Source: JBKEBX01 sp047974615 (lineage in GTDB: Bacteria > Bacillota > Clostridia > Lachnospirales > CAMZNU01). From it: a DNA stretch of 18,706 nt. Below are positions 1 to 7,667 of the stretch, piece by piece; position 1 is the stretch's first letter; every line of letters begins with the position of its first letter. Both the position numbers and the translations under genes were made by a program. The notes under the pieces were generated by a model, which saw only the letters and a list, made by a program, of their open reading frames with translations, ran no database searches and was not told where the DNA came from. The stretch spans positions 1 to 18,706 of the forward strand of contig JBKECM010000059.1 in NCBI GenBank assembly GCA_047974615.1. Direction: 5' to 3'.

Positions 1-1457
1 CTGGTAATGATGGTTTCCAATCTGATAACACAGATGAAGGGTTAGGTTACGTTACTATTATAAATGGCGATTTTACTATTAATGCGGCTAATGATGGTAT
101 TCAAGCTGAAAGTTTACTTCAAATAGATAATGGTAACTTTAATATCATAACAAATGAAGGTAGTGCAAATGCTCCTGCTCAAACTGGAAATAACAATTTT
201 GGTGGCGGTGGAATGGGTGCAGGTGGTTTCGGTGGTGGTGATAGAACTTTTGATATCACATCTATGCCAAACTATGACATTACTACGGTTAGAGAAACTT
301 TAAGTGCTTTAGATAGTGATACACTTACATCTCTTGGTATAAGTGATTTAGAGGCTTTAAGTGATACAGAACTTGAAACTTTACTTACATCTTTAGATGA
401 TACTCAAAATCAAATTTTAATGAAAAATGTTTTTGGTGGTAATATGAGAGGTGGAATGTCAGGAGGCGAGGCACCAACAGAGGGTATGACACCTCCGACA
501 GGTGAAATGCCAACTGGTACTGGTGAAGCACCAACAGAAGGTATGACACCTCCAACAGGAGAGATGCCAACACAAACAGAAACAACAACAGATACAACTA
601 CGACTGAAAGCTATAAAGCTTTAAAAGGCTATGAAGTAATAATAAATGGTGGTACTTTTAATTTAGATTCATATGATGATGCAGTAAACAGTGATACAGT
701 TCTTACAATAAACGGTGGTGACTTAACAGTTGCTACAGGTGATGACGGTATTAAAGCTGAAGACTCAATTATTATAAATGGTGGAAATGTAAACATAGTT
801 TCATCTTACGAAGGTGTTGAAGCTACAATAGTAACTTTTAACGATGGTACTATAAATATAACTGCTAGTGATGATGGTGTAAACGCAACTTCTTCAACTA
901 CAAGTAGTCCATATATTTACGTTAATGGTGGATATATTACAGTTGATTCGAATGGCGATGGTGTAGATTCAAACGCAATATTTGAGATGAATGGAGGAGA
1001 ACTTTATATAAGTGGTGCTTCTCAAGGAGCAGATACTGCTCTTGATACTGATAGAGGTGCTACGGTAAATGGTGGATTAATTATGGCTATTGGTGCATCA
1101 GGTATGATACAAAATATAAGTGATACTTCAGAGCAAAATGCAATAACTTATTATTTTACTGAAAGTCAAAGTGGTACTAATGCTCTACAAATTATAGATA
1201 AAAATGGTGATGTAATAATTGAATATACACCAGTTAAAGACTACTCAAGTTTAGTATTGTCTTCGCCTTTACTTGTTGCTGGTGAGACATATACAATTTC
1301 TAATGGTAATACAACAGAAGAAATCACACTATCTTCTGATAGTAATGTTAGTGTATTTGGAACAAGCAGTGAAAGTAGTGGTATGGGAGGTATGAGAGGT
1401 CAAGGTAATAGAACTATGCCAAGTGACCAATCTACAACAACTACAACTACTCCATAA
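1..1457 (+). CDS. Carbohydrate-binding beta-helix surface protein, Cthe_2159/DUF4353 type (5' partial)
   Basis: The frame is open from position 3, so the start lies outside the window and the first ATG seen (213) is internal. The protein is built of short repeats of the type INGG-x-(F/L/V)-x-(I/V) followed by a D-D-G/A turn (for example around 'ATGDDGIKAEDSIIINGG'). This is the pattern of right-handed parallel beta-helix proteins of the Cthe_2159 family, which bind cellulose or pectin-like sugars and resemble polysaccharide lyases. The helix is interrupted (about 190-600) by a Gly-rich stretch, an acidic Leu/Asp/Thr-rich segment that may be helical, and a tandem Pro/Thr-rich repeat. The C-terminus ends in a Gly/Met-rich stretch and a Thr run; no LPXTG anchor or membrane segment is seen. 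It is probably secreted and Ca-binding. The family call is good, but ligand and any catalysis are unknown. Confidence 0.8.
   Translation, partial: GNDGFQSDNTDEGLGYVTIINGDFTINAANDGIQAESLLQIDNGNFNIITNEGSANAPAQTGNNNFGGGGMGAGGFGGGDRTFDITSMPNYDITTVRETLSALDSDTLTSLGISDLEALSDTELETLLTSLDDTQNQILMKNVFGGNMRGGMSGGEAPTEGMTPPTGEMPTGTGEAPTEGMTPPTGEMPTQTETTTDTTTTESYKALKGYEVIINGGTFNLDSYDDAVNSDTVLTINGGDLTVATGDDGIKAEDSIIINGGNVNIVSSYEGVEATIVTFNDGTINITASDDGVNATSSTTSSPYIYVNGGYITVDSNGDGVDSNAIFEMNGGELYISGASQGADTALDTDRGATVNGGLIMAIGASGMIQNISDTSEQNAITYYFTESQSGTNALQIIDKNGDVIIEYTPVKDYSSLVLSSPLLVAGETYTISNGNTTEEITLSSDSNVSVFGTSSESSGMGGMRGQGNRTMPSDQSTTTTTTP
465..572 (+). repeat. In-frame tandem repeat (17-aa unit GEAPTEGMTPPTGEMPT, twice)
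   Basis: Two copies (465-515 and 522-572) encode the identical 17-residue unit and are separated by two codons (Gly-Thr), giving a 57-bp period. The DNA copies differ at a few silent positions, so the duplication is not brand new or is being held at the protein level. The unit forms a Pro/Thr/Glu-rich linker inside the beta-helix protein. Confidence 0.9.
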
Positions 1458-1577
1458 TTTGAACAATAAGGTATGTATATAAATATACTTTGTTGGTAAT
1501 AATCTAGGTAAATCTTATCTTAGAAAAACCCTACTTTTAAGATAAATTTATAAATTCTTCATAAAATAATTTCCTTA

Positions 1578-1608
1578 GACAAAAGTACTCCTTTGGAGTA
1601 CTTTTGTC
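1578..1608. terminator. Strong hairpin after the beta-helix gene
   Basis: A perfect 14-bp stem (GACAAAAGTACTCC pairing with GGAGTACTTTTGTC) closes a TTT loop about 120 nt after the stop codon. No clean T-run follows, so it may be a weak rho-independent terminator or a 3'-end protecting hairpin. A weaker 8-bp stem (1515-1522 with 1538-1545) precedes it. Confidence 0.6.
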
Positions 1609-1626
1609 ATTTAGATAGAAAATAAT

Positions 1627-1686
1627 AGGTCAATATTGTAAAAGTGCAAGCATATATTTTATTGAAATATTGACCTTTGCTTTTTT
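1627..1686 (+). terminator. Long-loop hairpin with T-run
   Basis: A perfect 11-bp inverted repeat (AGGTCAATATT at 1627-1637, AATATTGACCT at 1666-1676) is followed by TTGCTTTTTT, which has the layout of a terminator. The 28-nt loop is unusually long, and the T-run overlaps the -35 element of the promoter below. It could therefore be an operator-like inverted repeat rather than a terminator. Confidence 0.35.
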
Positions 1687-1705
1687 GTATGTTTTGTTTT
1701 ATAAT
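1677..1705 (+). promoter_or_regulatory. Sigma-A-type promoter for the Mbeg1-like gene
   Basis: TTGCTT (1677-1682), a 17-bp spacer and a consensus TATAAT (1700-1705). Transcription would start near 1712 and give a leader of nearly 200 nt before the start codon at 1908. Nothing else in the 450-bp gap looks like a better promoter. Confidence 0.55.
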
Positions 1706-1725
1706 TTAAAGTAGAATTAGACTAA

Positions 1726-1884
1726 GATGAAGGTGATAATAAGAAATACAAAAGTTACCTTCATTTTAATGCATTAGCCCATAAAGCATATTAGGAGTAG
1801 CTTAAAATAAACATACTGTTTACGGTATTTTATACTTAATCACTGTTTTTCATACTTACTATTACTAGTTTTTCTTATCAGCAC
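1726..1884. repeat. Candidate MITE-like element in the 5' leader (diverged)
   Basis: The 159-bp stretch lies between two exact copies of ATTAGACTAA (1716-1725 and 1885-1894). Its right end, read on the minus strand, begins GTGCTGATAAGAAAAAC; the left end carries GGTGATAATAAGAAATAC, so the ends form imperfect inverted repeats. The ten bases GTGCTGATAA also occur in the repeat at 18591-18600. An internal 8-bp hairpin (ATGAAGGT / ACCTTCAT) is present. It has no convincing coding content. The assignment rests on the layout and short matches only. Confidence 0.4.
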
Positions 1885-1907
1885 ATTAGACTAAAGGAGG
1901 GTAGTTT

Positions 1908-3233
1908 TTGGATAATAATTATTATTTAAAAGATTATTTAAGTAAGAAACTTAATAAAATGGATTTTAATTTTCCATACAATTATATGGACGCATTAGTT
2001 TTTTCATCATTAACTTATATGCCTTTTGGTAAAATTGATACTTTTTTTTATGAAGGATATTACTATGAATATAAGATAAAAGGGTTAACACTTGAAGTAA
2101 TACTTGAAGATTTACTGAAAAAAGATGAATTGCTTAAAACAAAATTTTTAATTAAAAAAAATAAAGAAATTTGTGAATACACAAAGTTTTATGAAATATT
2201 TGAAGCTACTAAAAATAATTTGCGATATAATAAAATCAAAGTAATTGACTATAAAGTTATTTTAGATGTGCATAACACTGCTAGAAAAATGCCTTGTCAG
2301 TTTGCTTGTTTTTTATTTGAAATAGAAAAAGAAAAAGAATATGTAGTTGCTTATAGAGGTACTGATTCAAACTTTGAAGGTTGGATAGAAGACTTACTTA
2401 TGATTTTTGACGATGTTAAAGCACAACAGGAAAGTGCTATTTTTTTAAATAAAGTAATAGAAAAATATAAAGATGCAAAAATCCATATTACTGGTCATAG
2501 TAAGGGTGGTAATTGCGCATATTATAGCTTAATAAAAGCAGATAAAAAAGAAAACTTAGACGGCATTTTTTTTGAGGCACCTTTGTTCAATGAAAAGTTT
2601 GTAGATGAGTATAAAGATACAATGTATTACTTAAAAGAAAGTGGAAAAAGTTTTTTTGTAAATATTGAACATAGTTTGATTAGTAATATATATTTTGGCC
2701 ATAACTATTCTAAAGATGAAAAAAACACAATTTTTGTTAAAGCACATAATAAAACTTTAATTAAAGAACATAATGTATATTCTTTTTTAGTAGATAAGAA
2801 TGATTTGTTAATTTCTAAAGAAAGTAAGATAAGTAAGTCTTTTAATATTGCTTTTAATGAAATTCAAACTTTACCTATGGAAGAACTTGAGGTGTCTTTG
2901 ACTTGCTTAATTCGCCTTTTAGGTACTAGCTCTAATACTTCTGTTTTTAATCCGAAAATAAACCTTATTGAAGCTTTTGAATTGTATGTAGATAATTTTT
3001 TAAAGCTTGATAATGATACTTTACTTGTTTTATCAAAAATGTTTGGAGTTTACTATAGTGCTATTTTAAAATTTCAGGAAGCTAATATGCTTGATGATGA
3101 ACTATTAAAATATTATAAGATTTTTGATTTTTTAAATATATTTACTCAAGCAAAAAATGCTGAGGAAATCGAAAAATTTAAACTCAAAATTGATAAATTT
3201 AGACATAGTGCTTTTTTTAGAGCAATAAAATAA
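1908..3233 (+). CDS. Mbeg1-like (DUF2974) alpha/beta-hydrolase
   Basis: The 441-residue protein has the lipase-type nucleophile elbow GHSKGGN, with the candidate nucleophile Ser198. 'VAYRGTDS' upstream is the strand and oxyanion region typical of class-3-lipase-like folds. A conserved-looking His lies in 'EHNVYSFLVD' (His288), the place where Mbeg1-like proteins carry their catalytic His. I cannot assign the acid with confidence. No signal peptide or membrane segment is visible, so it is probably cytoplasmic. The N-terminal 120 residues and the last 130 residues look like helical additions outside the hydrolase core. The start is TTG, chosen because AAAGGAGGG ends six bases upstream and no ATG is nearby. 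The substrate is unknown; the family is poorly characterised. Confidence 0.75.
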   Translation: MDNNYYLKDYLSKKLNKMDFNFPYNYMDALVFSSLTYMPFGKIDTFFYEGYYYEYKIKGLTLEVILEDLLKKDELLKTKFLIKKNKEICEYTKFYEIFEATKNNLRYNKIKVIDYKVILDVHNTARKMPCQFACFLFEIEKEKEYVVAYRGTDSNFEGWIEDLLMIFDDVKAQQESAIFLNKVIEKYKDAKIHITGHSKGGNCAYYSLIKADKKENLDGIFFEAPLFNEKFVDEYKDTMYYLKESGKSFFVNIEHSLISNIYFGHNYSKDEKNTIFVKAHNKTLIKEHNVYSFLVDKNDLLISKESKISKSFNIAFNEIQTLPMEELEVSLTCLIRLLGTSSNTSVFNPKINLIEAFELYVDNFLKLDNDTLLVLSKMFGVYYSAILKFQEANMLDDELLKYYKIFDFLNIFTQAKNAEEIEKFKLKIDKFRHSAFFRAIK

Positions 3234-3255
3234 AATACAACATATTTAATTCCCA

Positions 3256-3284
3256 TTTACCAAAACTATAAAATGTGATAAAAT
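3256..3284 (+). promoter_or_regulatory. Promoter of the rluA-queG-recU-scpAB operon
   Basis: TTTACC (3256-3261), a 17-bp spacer and TAAAAT (3279-3284) preceded by TG-A, i.e. an extended -10. It lies 30 nt upstream of the first start codon and is the only good promoter before the seven-gene run. Confidence 0.6.
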
Positions 3285-3314
3285 ACTATAAACAACATAA
3301 GATAAGAGGGACAT

Positions 3315-4283
3315 ATGAGAGAAATAATTGTAAATGAAAACAATGCTAATCAAAGAGTAGATAAATTTATACTTAAATATTTGAATAAGGCACCTAAAAG
3401 TTTTGTATATAAAATGATTAGAAAAAAAAACTTTAAACTAAACGATGTTAAAATTGACGGTTCAGAAATATTAAATGCTGGTGATAACTTAAAACTTTTC
3501 TTATCCGATGAAACTATCGAAAATTTTCGTGAAGAAATTGTTCCTAAAAAGACAAATGGCACTTTAGACATTGTTTTTGAAGATGAAAATATAATTGTTG
3601 CTAACAAGCCACAAGGGGTTTTATCCCAACCAAGAAAAGAAGAGGATAAAGATACTATGGTTGATAGATTGTTGTCTTATCTTTATGAAAAAGAGGAGCT
3701 TAATTTTGAAGATTCACAAGGGTTTAAGCCAGGTGTGTCAAACAGACTTGATATTAATACTTCAGGTCTTGTAGTATGTGGTAAAAATCTTCGTGCAACT
3801 CAAAGATTAAATGAACTTATAAAGGAACATAAAGTTGATAAGTTTTATTTAGCTGTTGTTAAAGGTGTTTTAACTGAAGATAAAACTTTAAAAGGATATC
3901 ATTATAAAGACTTTAAAACTAACGAGGCTACAGTATCAAGTCGCCGTAGAAGTTCAAAAGATACGGAAGTTGAAACAATGTTGCACCCTTTAAAAAATAA
4001 TGGGGAATATACTTTGCTATCATTAAAGCTTATAACTGGCAAATCCCATCAAATACGTGCTAGTTTAAAACTTTTACGTACTTTTGTTGTAGGTGATAGA
4101 AAATATGGTGATGAAGATATAAATTTATATTTTAAGAAAAAATATGGTATTTCTAATCAGTTGCTTGTTGCAAACAAACTCATTATTAACGATGAAGACG
4201 GGTTTTTATCTTATTTAAATAATCGTGAGTTTGAAGCACCATTATATAAACAATTCAAGGCTATAATAAATGATCTATTCTAA
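3315..4283 (+). CDS. RluA-family 23S rRNA pseudouridine synthase
   Basis: The 322-residue protein has an N-terminal S4 RNA-binding domain (about residues 11-70) followed by the RluA catalytic domain. The catalytic motif is 'RLDINTSG', with Asp146 as the predicted nucleophile that isomerises uridine to pseudouridine. 'HQIRASLKLL' and the C-terminal 'GDRKYGD' are typical of RluC/RluD relatives. Length and order match RluC/RluD proteins, but the exact rRNA position cannot be read from sequence. The ATG at 3315 follows AAGAGGGA. The 3' end overlaps queG by 14 nt, which suggests translational coupling of two RNA-modification genes. Confidence 0.9.
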   Translation: MREIIVNENNANQRVDKFILKYLNKAPKSFVYKMIRKKNFKLNDVKIDGSEILNAGDNLKLFLSDETIENFREEIVPKKTNGTLDIVFEDENIIVANKPQGVLSQPRKEEDKDTMVDRLLSYLYEKEELNFEDSQGFKPGVSNRLDINTSGLVVCGKNLRATQRLNELIKEHKVDKFYLAVVKGVLTEDKTLKGYHYKDFKTNEATVSSRRRSSKDTEVETMLHPLKNNGEYTLLSLKLITGKSHQIRASLKLLRTFVVGDRKYGDEDINLYFKKKYGISNQLLVANKLIINDEDGFLSYLNNREFEAPLYKQFKAIINDLF

Positions 4284-5217
4284 TATTTTAAATTATTGTA
4301 AAGAAAATAAAATAGAAGTTGTTTTTGGTAGCTCGGAGCCTTTGAACGAATATATGGAAACATTGCAAGAAGATGTTCCTTTTGTAAATGTTTCAAAAGA
4401 ATTTAGGTTATCACCAAAACTTACTTTAGAAAACTGTAACACCATTATTATTATTGGTGTTACTTATGATGTTTTAAGAAGACCAAACAACATAGGTATT
4501 TTATCTCAAAATTCTTTTGTAGATTATCATAATATTGTAAAAGAACATTTAAATAATATAACAAATATACTTGAGGATAGTGAAGCTTTGTATTTTGTTG
4601 ATAATGGGAACTTATACGAAAGAGGATTTGCATTTAAGTATGGTTTAGGTTTTGTTGGGTTAAATTCCTTTGTTATTAATGATAACTTAGGTACATATTT
4701 TAATATAGGATATATACTTACAACTAAAAAATTTGAAACGAATGAGGCTTTGAATAAAAAATGTTTTGGTTGCTATAAGTGCATTGATGTATGTCCAAGT
4801 GGTGCTTTAAAAGATGGTAGATGTGATATTTATAAATGTTCTTCATATTTGACACAAAAAAAAGAACTTCTTACTGTAGATGAAATAAAGTCTATTGGTA
4901 ACTTTTTATATGGTTGCGACCTTTGTCAAAAGGTATGTCCACATAATAAGCAAATTAAATCTAAAAAAAGTGATTTTGTATATTCTGCATTAGATTTTTT
5001 AAATATGGATAAAAAAGAGTTTGAAAAGTTTAAAGATACTTCTTTTTACTGGAGAGGTCTTAGTGTTATAAAAAGAAATGCAATTTATAATATTTATAAT
5101 GCTTGTATACCGAATGAAGAAAAAATAAATATAATTAATGATAGATTAAAAATTGAAAAAATGGAATTACCTATTAGGGCTTTAAATCAAGTTTTAGATT
5201 TGCTTAATGAGGTTTAA
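4270..5217 (+). CDS. queG: Epoxyqueuosine reductase (QueG)
   Basis: This cobalamin- and Fe-S-dependent enzyme carries out the last step of queuosine synthesis on tRNA, reducing the epoxide of epoxyqueuosine at the wobble base. The 315-residue protein shows 'VDNGNLYERGFAFKYGLGFVG' in shortened form, with the expected catalytic Asp (Asp111). Two [4Fe-4S] motifs follow: CFGCYKCIDVCP and GCDLCQKVCP, plus an intervening Cys in 'KCSSYLT'. At about 315 residues it is shorter than enterobacterial or Bacillus QueG (about 380), lacking much of the C-terminal HEAT-like part. The start overlaps the rluA-type gene by 14 nt. I see no queuosine or B12 riboswitch in front of it. Confidence 0.9.
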   Translation: MIYSNILNYCKENKIEVVFGSSEPLNEYMETLQEDVPFVNVSKEFRLSPKLTLENCNTIIIIGVTYDVLRRPNNIGILSQNSFVDYHNIVKEHLNNITNILEDSEALYFVDNGNLYERGFAFKYGLGFVGLNSFVINDNLGTYFNIGYILTTKKFETNEALNKKCFGCYKCIDVCPSGALKDGRCDIYKCSSYLTQKKELLTVDEIKSIGNFLYGCDLCQKVCPHNKQIKSKKSDFVYSALDFLNMDKKEFEKFKDTSFYWRGLSVIKRNAIYNIYNACIPNEEKINIINDRLKIEKMELPIRALNQVLDLLNEV

Positions 5218-5243
5218 CTTTAGTAAAACAGGGGAAAATATAG

Positions 5244-5777
5244 ATGGGATACTGGAACTCACGTACTTTAAGAGGTAGTGCTTTTGAAGAAATGATTAAT
5301 TCTACAAATGAATTATATTTAAAACATAACTTGGCTGTAGTACAAAAAATTTCTACACCTATAACTGTTACTAAGGTTGATAACTCACGTGGTCTTATTA
5401 CAGAAGGCTATTTTGACAGCCAAAGCACTGTTGATTATATAGGTATATGTCAAGGGATAGGTATTTGTTTTGATGCTAAGGAAACTTCTCAAAAATCTTT
5501 ACCTATTCAAAACATTCATAGTCATCAAGTAGAATTTATGCGAAATTTTTCAAAGCAAAAGGGAATTTCATTTTTACTTGTAAATTTTAAAATTTATAAC
5601 GAAATTTTTCTTTTACCTATTGAAGTTTTATTAAAGTTTTATGATGAAATCGAAAATGGTGGTAGAAAATCTATACCTTATAATGCTTTTGACAAAGAAT
5701 ATTTGATTAAAAGTAAAAATGGTTATGTTGTCCATTATTTAGAAGGGTTAAATCAGTATCTCAAAAATTTAGACTAG
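5244..5777 (+). CDS. recU: Holliday junction resolvase RecU
   Basis: RecU is the Firmicute-type Holliday junction resolvase acting in recombinational repair and chromosome segregation. The 177-residue protein matches the family from start to end: RG-x-x-FE near the N-terminus, STVDYIG, CFDAKET, IHSHQVEFM and GISFLLVNF. The predicted metal-binding and catalytic residues include Asp64, Asp77 and Lys79. It is slightly shorter than the roughly 200-residue Bacillus protein, mainly at the N-terminus. The ATG at 5244 follows AGGGGAA. In bacilli recU usually adjoins a penicillin-binding protein gene; here it sits between queG and a lipoprotein gene. Confidence 0.92.
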   Translation: MGYWNSRTLRGSAFEEMINSTNELYLKHNLAVVQKISTPITVTKVDNSRGLITEGYFDSQSTVDYIGICQGIGICFDAKETSQKSLPIQNIHSHQVEFMRNFSKQKGISFLLVNFKIYNEIFLLPIEVLLKFYDEIENGGRKSIPYNAFDKEYLIKSKNGYVVHYLEGLNQYLKNLD

Positions 5778-5788
5778 GCAGGAATTTT

Positions 5789-6997
5789 ATGAGATATTTT
5801 TCTTTCATTTTTATTTTTTTACTTTGTAGTTGTGAATATAAAAAGGAAACTTTAAAATACAACAAAACTTATTCGGTAGAGGTTTCTAAAGAAAATGATA
5901 CAGTTATAGAAAAAGAGTATGTTATTTATCAAAAAGTTGAACGTAGCAAAGTTATCGAAGTTGAGCCAAAGGACAATATTTATATGGGTGTGTCTTTAGA
6001 TAATAACTACTATAATAACGACTTGGAAGCTTTTGAAAAAGATATAAACAAAGAATTATCCCTTGAAGTTATATATATTGACTATGATGTTACCGAATAT
6101 TTTCTACAAAAAAAAATACTTAAGGCTATGGTTGAAGGTAAAATACCTTATTTTGTATTAAAATTTCAAAGAAATAATAGTTATGACTTAGAAAGAATGA
6201 AAGAGTTTTCTAAAAAAATAGGTGATATTAAATATTATTCATTTTTAGAAATTTATCCTATTGATGAAAGCGACAAAATAAATCAAAGCGACTATAAAAA
6301 TTTTTTGCAAAAAAGTTATAGTTTTATAAAAGAAAATGCAACTCTTTGTAGTGTTGTTTTTCCTGTTAAAGAAATTAATTATATAGATTTTAGTAATATT
6401 TATGTTGGAGATAGTTATTGCGATTTTATAAATGTATATGCAAATATTGATGCTACAAGTAAAGCAAAAAACCCTCTTACTGCTATTGAATATGTATACT
6501 ATAGCATTATAAATAAGCCTATAATTTTAAGCACTAGCATAAACTATTATACTAGTAAATATGGTTATGACATTGAGGGATATAATAACACTTTAGATTA
6601 CTGTTTTAATAAGGCAAAAGAGGAGTATAGTAACCTAAAAGCTTTGATTTTTTTAGATTATAACATTGACTATTCTAAAGATGCATTGTATAATTTAGAA
6701 AGTAACGATGAAGTATTTGATATTTTTAAAGAAAATATCAATAAAAGTGATTTTTTGACAAAAGCTGTAAAAGAATATAATGAAAATGAGTTAGTTAAAC
6801 TACCATATAAGGCATATTATATTAAAGATGAATTATATATAGATACTCGTTATTTTAAAAACTTTGTAGTTGAAAAAGAGGAAGTCACTATTGTACAAGA
6901 TGATAAGGTATATTTATCCTTAGAAGATTTTATAAATAGAGTTAATGATAAAACAGTTGTTGTTGATTCAGCTGAAAATAAAATTATTATAAATTAA
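5789..6997 (+). CDS. Lipoprotein with GH26-like barrel and C-terminal stalk-like domain
   Basis: Residues 1-15 form a short hydrophobic signal ending in LLCSC, a lipobox with Cys15 as the lipidated residue, so the protein should be anchored on the outer face of the membrane. From about residue 64 to 325 the pattern 'YMGVSLDNN', 'KAMVEGKIPYFVLKF', 'KPIILSTSIN' and 'EYSNLKALIFLDYN' recalls the glycoside hydrolase 26 (mannanase-like) TIM barrel. Where active GH26 enzymes carry the nucleophile Glu there is 'ILSTSIN' (about 247-252), so catalysis is doubtful. The last 60 residues ('YYIKDELYIDTRYF', then 'VYLSLEDF', then 'VVVDSAENKIIIN') resemble the copper-amine-oxidase-N/stalk domain found in clostridial envelope proteins. 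Domain calls are by eye. A SD (AGGA) lies 11 nt after the recU stop. Confidence 0.6.
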   Translation: MRYFSFIFIFLLCSCEYKKETLKYNKTYSVEVSKENDTVIEKEYVIYQKVERSKVIEVEPKDNIYMGVSLDNNYYNNDLEAFEKDINKELSLEVIYIDYDVTEYFLQKKILKAMVEGKIPYFVLKFQRNNSYDLERMKEFSKKIGDIKYYSFLEIYPIDESDKINQSDYKNFLQKSYSFIKENATLCSVVFPVKEINYIDFSNIYVGDSYCDFINVYANIDATSKAKNPLTAIEYVYYSIINKPIILSTSINYYTSKYGYDIEGYNNTLDYCFNKAKEEYSNLKALIFLDYNIDYSKDALYNLESNDEVFDIFKENINKSDFLTKAVKEYNENELVKLPYKAYYIKDELYIDTRYFKNFVVEKEEVTIVQDDKVYLSLEDFINRVNDKTVVVDSAENKIIIN

Positions 6998-7012
6998 TAA
7001 AAAGGAGTGTTT

Positions 7013-7660
7013 ATGGATATTTTAGGAGGGTCACAATTAAGTAATAATAGCACATTTACAACTTTTGTTTTAAAAGTTGTAGCTTTAATTTTTGTGTTAT
7101 ATATATATAATATTTCAAAGGCGAGTATTGCATTTTTTTTAGGTGATAAAAGCTCAAGAACTAAAGATGCTTTAACTTTAAATCTTTTTAAAAATATTGA
7201 ACCGGTAGGTTTTATTTTGTTTTTAGCAATGAATTGTGGTTGGGCAAAGCCTTTAAACATTTCATTCTTACATATGAAGGATAAAAAGAAGTCAGCTTAC
7301 TTTGTATATATTTTACCAAATGTTATTATATTTTTAATAAGCATACTTTTGGTTTCTACTTTAGGTTTGGTAAGCTCTTTTATACCAATATCTGCAACTC
7401 TTCATTATTATTCTTTTGTTTCACAATTTATGTATTATACTTGTTTCTATATTATATTAAATCTATTGCCTGTTGCACCTTTTGATTGTTATCATATTTT
7501 AACTAAAAATGGTAAACCTAATACTAGAATGTACTTGTCAAATAATGAGAAAATATTCCAAATGGTTTTTATTTTCCTTTTATTTTTTGGTATACTTAAT
7601 GTTTTAGTTTCACCTTTTGTAAGTTTTGTTGCTAATTTAATTTTAGGATTAGCAGTTTAG
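7013..7660 (+). CDS. Site-2-protease (M50) family membrane protein lacking HExxH
   Basis: The 215-residue, strongly hydrophobic protein has about five membrane segments and follows the plan of short bacterial site-2 proteases: 'FLGDKSSRTKDALTLNLFKNIEPVG' in shortened form corresponds to the usual GD-x-T-A-x-x-x-G-R-x-T-x-N-P-x-x-H-I-D-P-x-G block. 'GWAKPLNI' and 'NLLPVAPFD' (Asp158) follow as expected. The zinc-binding HExxH of the first membrane segment is replaced by 'NISKASI', the later His before I-x-P-x-G by Asn, and the Gly after the LDG-type Asp by Cys. It is therefore probably not a protease. The ATG at 7013 is five bases after AAAGGAG; an in-frame GTG at 7007 overlaps that SD. It precedes scpA, a neighbourhood often seen for this family in Clostridia. 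Confidence 0.75.
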   Translation: MDILGGSQLSNNSTFTTFVLKVVALIFVLYIYNISKASIAFFLGDKSSRTKDALTLNLFKNIEPVGFILFLAMNCGWAKPLNISFLHMKDKKKSAYFVYILPNVIIFLISILLVSTLGLVSSFIPISATLHYYSFVSQFMYYTCFYIILNLLPVAPFDCYHILTKNGKPNTRMYLSNNEKIFQMVFIFLLFFGILNVLVSPFVSFVANLILGLAV

Positions 7661-7667
7661 GTAGTAT

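Noticed and set aside
1727..1777. 16-codon ORF in the leader of the Mbeg1-like gene
   Set aside because: No ribosome binding site and it lies within the inverted-repeat candidate.
7007..7012. GTG start for the S2P-like gene (and similar longer starts at 8413, 8960, 12460, 15250 and 17381)
   Set aside because: At most of these sites the upstream codon overlaps or crowds the Shine-Dalgarno sequence of a better placed start; the extension at 8960 does not resemble a receiver domain.
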